A stretch of 64,000 nt of DNA from G963674685 sp963674685 (GTDB lineage Bacteria; Lernaellota; Lernaellaia; JACKCT01): positions 62,001 to 126,000 of the forward strand of contig CAXXWT010000007.1 of assembly GCA_963674685.2 (NCBI GenBank), read 5' to 3'. Below the pieces are notes generated by a model. That model had not been told where the DNA came from and ran no database searches. It saw only the letters and a program-made list of their open reading frames with translations. A program made the translations under genes and the position numbers. This document shows positions 28,611-36,970 of the stretch, one piece after another; the stretch's first letter is position 1; every line of letters begins with the position of its first letter.

Positions 28611-31496
28611 ATGCAACGGCCTTGGATCATTATTTTGACGGCTTTGGTTCTCGCGGCATATTGCAGTGTAGCCGCCGGGTCTGAAGTCGATCAAATCAAA
28701 GAGGATCTTTGGGGTCGCAAAGTCGCCAAGCTCGAATACGAAATCCCCCAATGGCTGCACGACAAGGAAATTGCCCGCGTATGTAAAATCAAGGAAGGCA
28801 AAGTCTTCTCTCGATGGCGCGTGCGCACTTCCATCAGCCGCCTTTATCTGCTGGGTTACCTTGAAAACATTGTGATCAAAGCCACGCCCGTCGGCGACGA
28901 CCAGGTGAATGTTCTTGTCAAGATCTATCCCCAGTATCTGATTCGGGATATCAACCTCAAGGGCAACCACGCCTTGAATTACGCCGAGATCGTGGACGAC
29001 ACGCTTCACATTTCCACCAGTGATGACTTCAGGCAGGAGGATATTCCGGTTTTCGAGGAAAAAATCCGCGACTACTACCGCGATATCGGCTACCTGAAGG
29101 CCGAGGCGCGAATCCATGTGGAAAAAACGAAGCTTAAAAATGACGCGGCGGCGGACCTGTTCATCGAAATCACGGAAGGACCGGCTTATAAGGTAGCGAA
29201 AATCAATATCGTCGGCGACATGGGGCCGTTTTCGCGTCGGCAGATCTTAAAGAAACTGCGCTGGAAAGAAAAAATGGTCTATAAGAAGGAGGTCGTCGAC
29301 GACGGCCTTCGCCGCCTTCGTGAAAAGCTCAAAGGGGGCAAGTACTTCGAGGCGCGGATCGGTGATGTGGATCTGCGCGACGCCGACGCGGTCAAAGTCG
29401 ATCATCAAAACATGACCATGGAATTCACGCTGGAACTGGACGTGGGTCCGAAAATTCTCATGGGCTACAGTGAAGAGTGTTTCACCTGCGCGCAGAAAAA
29501 ATGGAAACTCAACAAGCACCTGGACGTGGAAAACAACCGCCGTTTCACCAAATATATCGTCGAGCCTTATTCGAAAAACATCGAGGAGTATTTCCAGGCA
29601 AAGGGGTATCTGGACGCGTCCTGCCAGGGTCGGTTGATCGAAGCGGCGGACGAAGACGGCAATCCGATCAAGCGCCTGGAGTTTACATTGGAAAAAGGTC
29701 GCCGGTATTCCGTCGAAGAAATCGATTTCAAAAACAATCCTTCTTTTTCCGACGGCGAGCTGAAAGGCGAACTGGAGGCCGGAAAATATTTCATTAAGGA
29801 GGATTTCGACAAGAACCTGGACAACATCATCGCCTTTTACAACCGCCACGGATTTTTAAAGGCGAAGATTCTGCAGAAAAACGCCGAGATCGACGAAGGC
29901 GAAGGCGAGATCTTCATCAACGCCGTGATCTTCGAAGGACCGCAAACCCGGGTTCGCAGCGTGAAGCTTGTGGGCAACGAGGTTATCAAGGATAAAAAAT
30001 TCGCCAATCTGCTTCAGCAGGGCGGCCTGGTGGAAGGCCAGCCCTACAATCCCTTCAAACTCGTGGAAACGAAAACCAGGATGATCGCGAAGTACTTGAT
30101 TCGCGGATACATCAAGGCCCGCATCAAACACAAGATCGTCTTAAGCGAAGACAACACGCAGATAGACGTGACTTACGAGTTTGAGGAAGGACGCCAGTAT
30201 TTCTTCGGCAACGTTTATATCCATGGAAACAAGCTGACGAAAAAACATGTCATCGAAAGAGAGCTTTTCATCACGACCGGCGATCCCTTCAACTATGACG
30301 ACGTGTTCGCCTCGCAGCAGCAACTCATGAAGCTGGGTTTCTTTTCCTCCGTGGACATCAAACCCATCAATCCCGACATCGACCAGAAAGAAATCGACCT
30401 GATGGTGACCGTCGAGGAGCGAAACTCCGGTTACATCGAAGGCGGAATCGGTTTCAACACGTATTCGGGTTACCAGGGCGCGTTCGAAATCGGCCACAAG
30501 AATCTCGCCGGGCATGGAAGAAAGCTCTCGTTTCGCACTGACGTCTATTTTTCCGACGAGCAGTTGCTTTTCGAGCAGCGGACCATCGCGCTGAACTTCA
30601 TCTGGCCGTGGATCGCGCGCATCCCTGTGGACGGCGACTTCACCATCAAGGACGATTTGCGCCACAACATCGGATACGATTTGCGTCAGTTGGAGATGGT
30701 CACCGCTCTCAATGTGGATTTTCCGAAATTCTTTTATCGGCTCAGGGCCACGCGCCACAACGAAATGGTGCGATGGGCCTCGAAATTCTGGTCCGGCAAG
30801 CTGGCGTACGCCTACAGCCGCGACTTCATTTTCAGCATCGACGATTCCGTGGATCAGGATCACGGCGAAGTGACCATCGCCACGATCTCCCCGCAACTTA
30901 CGCGGGATTCCAGAGATAATTACTACAATCCCAAAACCGGCAAAGTTTATATGGGAATGATCGAATGGGGCTCTCCGCCGCTCTTTTCCCAGGTCAACTA
31001 TCTGAAGGTCATCGGCCAGTTGTCGTGGTACGAACCGATCCACCGCTGGTGGGGCGCCAAGGACGGTCCGGTGCTGGCTCTCAATTATAAAGCCGGGCAC
31101 CTCCAGGAACTGCGCGACACGGATACGGTCCCCATCAACCGTCGTTTCTACCTTGGCGGCTCGTCCACGATCCGCGGCTTCGGGCAGGATGAGATCAGCG
31201 TGTACGCCGACGACGGACGAACCCCTATCGGCGGTTATTTCTTCGGTTATACGAACACGGAAATCCGAACCCCCCTGGGGGAAAGCGGCTTCGGGCTGCT
31301 TTTCTTCTTCGACGCCGGCGACGTCACCGGCGAGACGAAATATTTTTACATCGATCAGCTGCGCGCCACCTCGGGCCTGGGTTTCAGGTATCTGACGCCC
31401 GTCGGCCCGATTTCCGCGGACTACGGCATAAAACTCAACAAGGAACCCTACGAATCGCTGGGCGAGTTTTACATCACGATCGGCAACGCTTTCTGA
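28611..31496 (+). CDS. Omp85-family outer membrane protein (BamA/TamA-like) with about seven POTRA domains
   Basis: A 961-residue protein with signal peptide (ends near SVAAGSE), about seven POTRA units up to residue 610, then a 16-strand barrel of the Omp85 class. Each POTRA closes with a D/E-G-x motif such as EITEGPAYKV, FTLEKGRRYS, IFEGPQTRVR and EFEEGRQYFF. The barrel carries RRFYLGGSSTIRGFGQDE, the VRGF/Y motif of loop 6 that defines the family. BamA usually has five POTRA and TamA three, so seven is uncommon. It is placed 9 nt after tamB, so a TamA role is the best guess, though it could also be the cell's BamA. A 53-residue membrane protein follows. Confidence 0.92.
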   Translation: MQRPWIIILTALVLAAYCSVAAGSEVDQIKEDLWGRKVAKLEYEIPQWLHDKEIARVCKIKEGKVFSRWRVRTSISRLYLLGYLENIVIKATPVGDDQVNVLVKIYPQYLIRDINLKGNHALNYAEIVDDTLHISTSDDFRQEDIPVFEEKIRDYYRDIGYLKAEARIHVEKTKLKNDAAADLFIEITEGPAYKVAKINIVGDMGPFSRRQILKKLRWKEKMVYKKEVVDDGLRRLREKLKGGKYFEARIGDVDLRDADAVKVDHQNMTMEFTLELDVGPKILMGYSEECFTCAQKKWKLNKHLDVENNRRFTKYIVEPYSKNIEEYFQAKGYLDASCQGRLIEAADEDGNPIKRLEFTLEKGRRYSVEEIDFKNNPSFSDGELKGELEAGKYFIKEDFDKNLDNIIAFYNRHGFLKAKILQKNAEIDEGEGEIFINAVIFEGPQTRVRSVKLVGNEVIKDKKFANLLQQGGLVEGQPYNPFKLVETKTRMIAKYLIRGYIKARIKHKIVLSEDNTQIDVTYEFEEGRQYFFGNVYIHGNKLTKKHVIERELFITTGDPFNYDDVFASQQQLMKLGFFSSVDIKPINPDIDQKEIDLMVTVEERNSGYIEGGIGFNTYSGYQGAFEIGHKNLAGHGRKLSFRTDVYFSDEQLLFEQRTIALNFIWPWIARIPVDGDFTIKDDLRHNIGYDLRQLEMVTALNVDFPKFFYRLRATRHNEMVRWASKFWSGKLAYAYSRDFIFSIDDSVDQDHGEVTIATISPQLTRDSRDNYYNPKTGKVYMGMIEWGSPPLFSQVNYLKVIGQLSWYEPIHRWWGAKDGPVLALNYKAGHLQELRDTDTVPINRRFYLGGSSTIRGFGQDEISVYADDGRTPIGGYFFGYTNTEIRTPLGESGFGLLFFFDAGDVTGETKYFYIDQLRATSGLGFRYLTPVGPISADYGIKLNKEPYESLGEFYITIGNAF

Positions 31497-31540
31497 TAAA
31501 GCCTGCCGGAAACCCGTTTATTAAAATGGAGAGTGGAAAA

Positions 31541-31702
31541 ATGGGCTCTCACACATCGGCAAACCGGGCGGCCTTCGGAGCGCTGATGGCGGCCATGGGT
31601 TTCGGATTAGTCTTCGCCGATGGCATGACGCGCGTCGTCGGAATCCTCATGCTTTTGGCCGGAGGCGTCTTTTTATTCTTCGCCTTCTACCGATTCCGAT
31701 GA
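31541..31702 (+). CDS. 53-residue two-helix membrane protein
   Basis: A short frame starts at ATG 31541 behind GGAGAG. It is mostly hydrophobic, with two predicted membrane segments (FGALMAAMGFGLVFADG and VVGILMLLAGGVFLFFAFYR) joined by a short turn, and a basic end FYRFR. It lies 44 nt after the Omp85 gene on the same strand and could be the third cistron of that operon. Function unknown. Confidence 0.55.
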   Translation: MGSHTSANRAAFGALMAAMGFGLVFADGMTRVVGILMLLAGGVFLFFAFYRFR

Positions 31703-31757
31703 CCGACTGTCTTCATCAAAGCCGGAAATTTCAGCGTCGCCGCGCGGGAGGGCGTGG

Positions 31758-32825
31758 ATGAAATCCGGGCCGCTTGGCTTATTGATTTTGTTTTGCCTGA
31801 TCGCGGCGCTGCCGCTTTCCTGCGGCGAAACGAAGAATGCCGTCGGATACGACAAGGCGCAAAAAACCGCGTCGGATAAATACGAATGCGCGAATATCGA
31901 CGGCTATTTGAAATTTATCGACAAGGCAAAGGGAAGCGAAAGACCTGTCACAAAGGAAAAGCTGGAGAGTCAACTGCGGGAAATAATGGCTGAAAGAACG
32001 TCCAAAGCTCCGATATTCCCATTTACGGATGAATCTCTTCGAAAGGAATTTGTCGAAATACTGAATATAGGATTTCTGATTGAGGATATCGATAAAAAAG
32101 CTTTGACCGTCACGACGATTCGCGAAGAAGATAAAAACGATTATTTTGAAAAGGAAATCATTTTTCACGACGAATATATCGGAAACTTTCGATGCCTGTT
32201 TCTGACGCCGAAATCCGAAGGGCTTTCACCCGGAATTATCGCCCTGCACGGAACGTCGGATAACGCGGAAAGTTATAGAGATCATTATCATGGAGCGGAT
32301 TTTCCGAAGCATGGATACAGCATATTAATCCCCACGTTCAGAGCGGCTTGCGGTGGTGAAGAAACGGATTTTATTGCGCGTTTGCTTTTAACCAAAGGCT
32401 TCACTTTGCTGGGAATTCGGATTTATGAAACGCTTTTGATGCAAAAATATTTACGCTATCTGGGGTGCGTGGATTCTCACGGCAATATCGGGATGATCGG
32501 GCATTCCGCCGGAAGCTCGATCGGCAACGTCGCAGCGAGAATCTTAAGCGGCGTCGGCGCCTACGTCAGCGACGAATTCAGCGATTATGGCGGCGTCAAC
32601 GGCGAAACGAAATACATCAGCCAAAGCACGACGCCGGGATTGTTTCCTTATCGTGCGATTATCCGAAATGAAAAAAACAATCTGACGCCCGTGAAAAAGG
32701 TGATTTACGGTTATAAAAACAACGAAAGCGGAAAATCGGCGATGCCCGAAATATTCGAGTTTTTCGACGAGAACCTGCGGAAAAAAAGTATCGCCCCAAA
32801 TCCAGCGGATCCGGCGCATGAGTAA
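31758..32825 (+). CDS. Alpha/beta-hydrolase lipoprotein
   Basis: A 355-residue lipoprotein with lipobox AALPLSC at residues 16-22. The hydrolase fold is marked by GIIALHGTSDNAESYRDHY (oxyanion-hole strand) and the nucleophile elbow IGMIGHSAGSSIGN. The catalytic acid and His are not obvious; HE at the very end is a poor candidate. It is similar in layout to dienelactone hydrolase and acetyl-xylan-esterase-like secreted enzymes. GGAGG precedes the start. Its last 8 nt overlap the next gene, so the two are probably translationally coupled. Substrate unknown. Confidence 0.8.
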   Translation: MKSGPLGLLILFCLIAALPLSCGETKNAVGYDKAQKTASDKYECANIDGYLKFIDKAKGSERPVTKEKLESQLREIMAERTSKAPIFPFTDESLRKEFVEILNIGFLIEDIDKKALTVTTIREEDKNDYFEKEIIFHDEYIGNFRCLFLTPKSEGLSPGIIALHGTSDNAESYRDHYHGADFPKHGYSILIPTFRAACGGEETDFIARLLLTKGFTLLGIRIYETLLMQKYLRYLGCVDSHGNIGMIGHSAGSSIGNVAARILSGVGAYVSDEFSDYGGVNGETKYISQSTTPGLFPYRAIIRNEKNNLTPVKKVIYGYKNNESGKSAMPEIFEFFDENLRKKSIAPNPADPAHE

Positions 32826-33624
32826 AATGCGAAAAATTCAGGGGATTATTTTTATTTGCGTCAACATGATTTTACTGACCGGCGCAACAAGCTGCGGAGA
32901 AAATGAAGACGATCCGGAGCATGACGGATACGACGACGCGGATGACGATGACGACGACGACACGCAGTCACATTACTTTGACGACGATATCGATTGCGCC
33001 GGCGTCGGCGAGACCGATGATTACGGGATAACCTGGGTGGATATTCCGGCCGGTTCTTTCATGATGGGCTGCTCGCCAAATGACGACCAATGCACAGATA
33101 AGGAATATCCCGTTACGGAAGAATATGTGTCCGAATTTCAGATGACGAAATACATGATCACGCAAAAGCAGTTTGCGTTGGTGATGGATTACAATCCTTC
33201 AAACTATGAGGATTGCCCGGATTGCCCCGTGGACGGCGTCGACTTTCTCGTTGCGCAGGATTTCTGCGAGCAGGTCGGCGGCAGGTTGCCGGAGGAAAAG
33301 GAATGGGAATACGCCGCCCGAGCCGGAACCGAGACGAAATATTATTGCGGAGATGATCCTTCATGCCTGGACGATATCGCGTGGTATGTCGAAAACTCCG
33401 GCGGGCATCCGCATATTGTCGGCCAAAAAGAGCCGAATGATTATTGCCTTTATGACACGGCCGGAAATCTGCACGAATACACCGCCATCCGCGAGAAGAC
33501 GGCGCCGAGGCTCAGAAGCGGGGGATTTTTAAGTCCGGCGAAAGGATTGCGGCATTCATACCCGCATGATGTGGACCTGCCGCCCTACGACGTCGACGGC
33601 ATTCGATGCGCCAGGGATGCTTGA
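32818..33624 (+). CDS. SUMF1/formylglycine-generating-enzyme-like lipoprotein with Asp linker
   Basis: A 268-residue lipoprotein. Lipobox GATSC is followed by an acidic linker of about 20 Asp. The SUMF1 (FGE-sulfatase) domain shows VDIPAGSFMMGCSPND, FQMTKYMITQKQFALVMDYN, GGRLPEEKEWEYAARAG and LYDTAGNLHEY, and ends with GIRCARDA. The conserved RxGS stretch reads RLRSGGF. The catalytic Cys pair of true formylglycine-generating enzymes is not in the expected place, so it is more likely a binding or non-catalytic member. Starts overlap the upstream hydrolase gene by 8 nt. No sulfatase lies near. Confidence 0.85.
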   Translation: MSKMRKIQGIIFICVNMILLTGATSCGENEDDPEHDGYDDADDDDDDDTQSHYFDDDIDCAGVGETDDYGITWVDIPAGSFMMGCSPNDDQCTDKEYPVTEEYVSEFQMTKYMITQKQFALVMDYNPSNYEDCPDCPVDGVDFLVAQDFCEQVGGRLPEEKEWEYAARAGTETKYYCGDDPSCLDDIAWYVENSGGHPHIVGQKEPNDYCLYDTAGNLHEYTAIREKTAPRLRSGGFLSPAKGLRHSYPHDVDLPPYDVDGIRCARDA

Positions 33625-33688
33625 GTCGTTGGAATATTTTGAACGTGAACAATTCTTGGGCAAATCCGGAAAATTTGGAATGAGAAAT

Positions 33689-34240
33689 TCACATGGAAAT
33701 TTTATGAATCAGTTCTTCGCTAATTTGGCATCGATCATCACATTCATCCCAGAGCTCTTGATGAAATGTTTTAGCGCTTCCATGCCAAAGTGTAACGATT
33801 ACTCCATATCGCTTGGCTTCAATTACAGCCGGAACAAAATCACTATCGCCTGAAATTAGCATGGCATGACTAATTTGCTTTGTCGCAGCAATACTCACCA
33901 AATCAACACCGAACATAATATCAACTCGTTTTTGAACATAAATTGGCTTTCCCATATCGTTATACCCACGAAATGCGAGTTTCCCCAAACGTACTTGAAA
34001 CCTCGGAAGCTGCGATAGGGAATGGTAAAATCTTTGCGCCGAATCCCTACGCGCTTTCTCTTTCGCATTTGGATTTTTGCCTTGATACGGCGGACAGTTA
34101 TAATAATAAGTTCGAAGAATTTCTAAATTACCCGCTAATTCCTTTGACAACTTGTCATAATAAATCGATCTGCGAGAAAAATCAGCCTCTAAAACTTTAT
34201 TGAGATATCCGCCATCGATGAAAATTGCTACTCGGTCCAT
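33689..34240 (-). CDS. NYN-domain (PIN-like) predicted nuclease
   Basis: A 183-residue protein of the NYN family (DUF88/LabA-like), a PIN-type fold that cuts or binds RNA. Acidic residues for metal binding stand in AIFIDGGYLNK, KRVDIMFGVDLVS and MLISGDSDFVPAV, in the expected spacing. It is clearly more AT-rich than its neighbours, which fits recent transfer. It is flanked by a terminator hairpin upstream and stands alone on the minus strand. LabA-like proteins act in RNA turnover or in defence contexts; the sequence gives no further clue. Confidence 0.88.
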   Translation of the reverse strand: MDRVAIFIDGGYLNKVLEADFSRRSIYYDKLSKELAGNLEILRTYYYNCPPYQGKNPNAKEKARRDSAQRFYHSLSQLPRFQVRLGKLAFRGYNDMGKPIYVQKRVDIMFGVDLVSIAATKQISHAMLISGDSDFVPAVIEAKRYGVIVTLWHGSAKTFHQELWDECDDRCQISEELIHKISM

Positions 34241-34261
34241 ATTAACCCCAAAAAATTAAAA

Positions 34262-34288
34262 GGGGGAAAGATTTCTAACCTTTCCCCC
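34262..34288 (-). terminator. Rho-independent terminator after the four-gene membrane operon
   Basis: Perfect 9-bp stem (GGGGGAAAG at 34262-34270, CTTTCCCCC at 34280-34288) with a 9-nt loop. On the minus strand it is followed by TTTTAATTTTTT. It lies 208 nt after the stop of the last operon gene and just ahead of the NYN start. Confidence 0.8.
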
Positions 34289-34495
34289 GTCGTTCCTTCG
34301 GATTAATCCCAGGCGTTCTCATGAACACTGGGGAGTATTAACGAGAAAATTATCATCATTATTGTATGTTCTGTCAAGCATTTTTCTGAACTTGTCGGTA
34401 TATTATTGCACTCAAATCCTAATACATTTTCGCTTGCGCGAATGTTTTACTTGCAATTCGGTGATGCGCCAGGGATGTCGGGTAGCAGGCCGCCT

Positions 34496-35374
34496 TTATC
34501 CCGCGCCCATGAGGTTGAGCCAGTCGCCTAAGATGTATTCCATGCGCCCGACCAGAAGGGCGATGCGGCCCATGACGGTGAATCCGAAGGATGCGCCGAA
34601 CGAGACCATTAAAATCCAGATGCCGACGCGGCTGGCCATGCCGAATGCGCCCGAGTGTTCCTTGGAGAAAAAGAAGTATATCAATCCGCACAAAACGCCG
34701 ACGAAAATCACCCAGTTGCCCAAGGTGGCGGCCAGGGAAAATTTTCCGTCGGGCATGGCGATAAACGGCACGATGGAAGAGGATATCTGGCTCATGAAAT
34801 CGCTTTTGAGATATTGCACGAAGTACAGGCCCGCCGTGGTGCCCACGATAAAAGCCAAAGACCAGCGGCTGTATATGCCGAACTTCGACGACAGGCGCAA
34901 AAGCAATAAAATGCCCAGGGCCAGGGGGATGATGTAAAAAAGCTGCGGCTTGTTTCCTCCGACTCCCTCGATCACGCCGGACACGAGATTCGGCGTCAGC
35001 TTCCCGAAGAGGTTGGGCACGAGCACGTTCCAGAATCCCAGCACCATCCAGTACGCGGCGGACACGCCCACGAAAATATGCTCCGCCAGCTTGTAAAAAG
35101 GATTGTCGTCATAGAGGAAAGACATGATGCACAGCGTGAAAAAAGCTCCCACCCAGGTCCAGAAGCCCTTGTAGGTCGTGTGCGTGTTTTGCGTGACCTC
35201 TTCGCCGATCTCCACGCCGAACTGGTTCGTCGCCGGGCTTTTGACTTCCACGGTTTCCTGATACGGCCACGGAGCGATCATGCCGCCCGTCAGAACGCGG
35301 ATCAGCAAAAACGCGAGAAAACAGATTCCGAGGATCGACCACGCAATCGTTAGTGTTTTTGGCTTGCCTGTCAT
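34496..35374 (-). CDS. Seven-helix membrane protein, fourth gene of the uncharacterised operon
   Basis: A 292-residue integral membrane protein with about seven helices, at roughly residues 9-30, 70-90, 96-118, 146-162, 166-186, 212-236 and 245-272. The loop between helices 1 and 2 (residues 35-68) carries a short polar segment (KSPATNQFGVEIGEEV) that probably faces the periplasm. I recognise no transporter or enzyme signature. Its start ATG overlaps the stop of the upstream gene (ATGA at 35371-35374), a sign of translational coupling, so it is likely a subunit of the same complex. Confidence 0.75.
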   Translation of the reverse strand: MTGKPKTLTIAWSILGICFLAFLLIRVLTGGMIAPWPYQETVEVKSPATNQFGVEIGEEVTQNTHTTYKGFWTWVGAFFTLCIMSFLYDDNPFYKLAEHIFVGVSAAYWMVLGFWNVLVPNLFGKLTPNLVSGVIEGVGGNKPQLFYIIPLALGILLLLRLSSKFGIYSRWSLAFIVGTTAGLYFVQYLKSDFMSQISSSIVPFIAMPDGKFSLAATLGNWVIFVGVLCGLIYFFFSKEHSGAFGMASRVGIWILMVSFGASFGFTVMGRIALLVGRMEYILGDWLNLMGAG

Positions 35375-36261
35375 AACGAACCTCTGCTGCGGCGGCGGTC
35401 AATGAAGTAGGTGATGTTGCCGATGATGATAAAGAGCATGATCACCATGTGCGCCACGGCCTGCGCGCCCATGCGCACGCGGCCTTTGCACTGCCCGATG
35501 TCCGAATATTGCGGATAGTGATCGCCCAGGAGTTTTTCGTATTCGGCGGCGGATTTCAGCCCGCCCAGAATGCCGGACAACTGCGTGGGATAATAGGGAT
35601 ATAGCAGCGGGGCCTGCACGGCGGTGCTTCCGCCCACGATCGGCACGCCCGCCGGATCCGCGCCGAACTGGATCCATTCCTTGAGGCCGGGAGAACCCGC
35701 GGAGATGTTGACGATCAAATCGAAGTCACGCAGGTTTTTCACCTTTTTCATCATGGGGATCGACGAAACGGCCTTGTTGCCCACGTCCACGGGAAACATT
35801 TTTTCGATGTCCGTGAGCATCACGTTGATGACGCCCGCGCCGCCGGATTTGTATCCCAGATTCACGTAATCGATGCCGTATACCAAGGGAAGGTCAATCC
35901 CGGTTTCTTCCTTTTTGCGGACCATGTCTTTTTTCACGTTCTGAATGGTCTGCCGGGCCATGTCCTGGCCTATGGGCCAAAGAGCCGTGATATAAACTTT
36001 GTGCCCGCGCTCCACGCAGTGCCTAAACCATGCCGTGGCCATGGGCTGCAATTCCGGTTCCGAAGCCGGATCGTAATCGAAGCTCATCAGGATTTTGCTG
36101 CCTTCCGGCAGCTTTTCGATGGTGTTAAAAAGACCTTTGACCATCGGCGTCGGGAATTCGGGAAAGCGCAGCGTGAATATCAGGGGCAGCGCCACCGCCA
36201 GGCCCATCAGAAGGAAGATGATTCTCCGGTCGATGTCTCGTATTTTCTCATAGAGCTTCAT
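35371..36261 (-). CDS. Bitopic membrane protein with Rossmann-like extracytoplasmic domain, third operon gene
   Basis: A 296-residue protein with a membrane helix at each end (residues 14-32 and 263-284) and a 230-residue soluble domain between them. The domain alternates strands and helices: KILMSFDYDPASEPELQPMA, RGHKVYITALWPIGQDMA, DFDLIVNISAGSPGLKEWIQ and VPIVGGSTAVQAPLLYPYY. The pattern GILGGLKSAAEYEKLL follows. I do not know a family name for it; the fold looks nucleotide- or ligand-binding. ACCTCC-type ribosome site is weak, with GGAGCGGC upstream. The gene is 11 nt after the previous cistron and overlaps the next by 4 nt. Confidence 0.75.
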   Translation of the reverse strand: MKLYEKIRDIDRRIIFLLMGLAVALPLIFTLRFPEFPTPMVKGLFNTIEKLPEGSKILMSFDYDPASEPELQPMATAWFRHCVERGHKVYITALWPIGQDMARQTIQNVKKDMVRKKEETGIDLPLVYGIDYVNLGYKSGGAGVINVMLTDIEKMFPVDVGNKAVSSIPMMKKVKNLRDFDLIVNISAGSPGLKEWIQFGADPAGVPIVGGSTAVQAPLLYPYYPTQLSGILGGLKSAAEYEKLLGDHYPQYSDIGQCKGRVRMGAQAVAHMVIMLFIIIGNITYFIDRRRSRGSL

Positions 36262-36272
36262 GCGCCGCTCCT

Positions 36273-36953
36273 TTAATCCACATCGGAGCCCAGGTAGCCC
36301 CGGTCGATGCCCAGAATGATTTTCAGCGAGGTGGAGACGATCCCTAAGGCGATGCCGATCATGATCGCCCGCTGTCCCGCTCTATTGGGATAATCCATGA
36401 TCCACTCCGCCAGTTCGGGAACGCCGAATCCCTCGCCGGGGGTCGTCCAGAAAGACACCCAGGAGCCGACGAACGTGCGGCCTAAAAGAATGATGAAGGC
36501 CGCCGAAAGAAGCACCGTCGCCTCCAGATTTTTGGCGCGAAAAGCCCGGTAGCTCGCCGAGGCCACGTAAAAGGCCAGAAGCGAGAACATGGTCGCGGCC
36601 AGGGGCTTGAAGATGAAGTCGTAAATGATGTTGAAATAGCTGCCCTGAGCCACGGGATCCCCGGCGATGCCCTGCGGGTTGCCGAGTTTGAAAAGGCCGA
36701 TGATGAGCGTGGCGAAAAAGCCGATCAGGCACATCATGGAATAGCCCCAGCCCGCTTTGCGCTTGTAGAGTTTGTCGCTGTGAATCTTGACCAGATTGCC
36801 GCCTCCCAAAATGAAGGCGAAGCAGGCGATGATGTCGAAATAGATCGAAAACTCCTCGCCCAGCCCGCTGGTGACGGGAAAGAGCTTCGAAAGGATCAGA
36901 ACCATCCCGACGATGAAGGTGATCGTGAGAGGGATTGTTTTTCTGACAAGCAT
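36273..36953 (-). CDS. Six-helix membrane protein, second operon gene
   Basis: A 226-residue integral membrane protein with about six helices (residues 8-28, 36-54, 70-92, 110-132, 145-165 and 195-215). Short basic cytoplasmic loops (HSDKLYKRKAGW, YRAFRAKN) alternate with the periplasmic ones. GGAGG stands a few bases before the start ATG. No motif lets me name a function. The gene begins 17 nt after the FN3/DUF6754-type gene and is followed after 11 nt by the bitopic gene, so all four are read as one transcript. Confidence 0.75.
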   Translation of the reverse strand: MLVRKTIPLTITFIVGMVLILSKLFPVTSGLGEEFSIYFDIIACFAFILGGGNLVKIHSDKLYKRKAGWGYSMMCLIGFFATLIIGLFKLGNPQGIAGDPVAQGSYFNIIYDFIFKPLAATMFSLLAFYVASASYRAFRAKNLEATVLLSAAFIILLGRTFVGSWVSFWTTPGEGFGVPELAEWIMDYPNRAGQRAIMIGIALGIVSTSLKIILGIDRGYLGSDVD

Positions 36954-36970
36954 TCTTGTTTAACCTCCGG

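Noticed and set aside
34362..34937. 191-codon plus-strand frame at the end of the membrane operon
   Set aside because: Mostly antisense to a seven-helix protein; no signal, domain or ribosome site.
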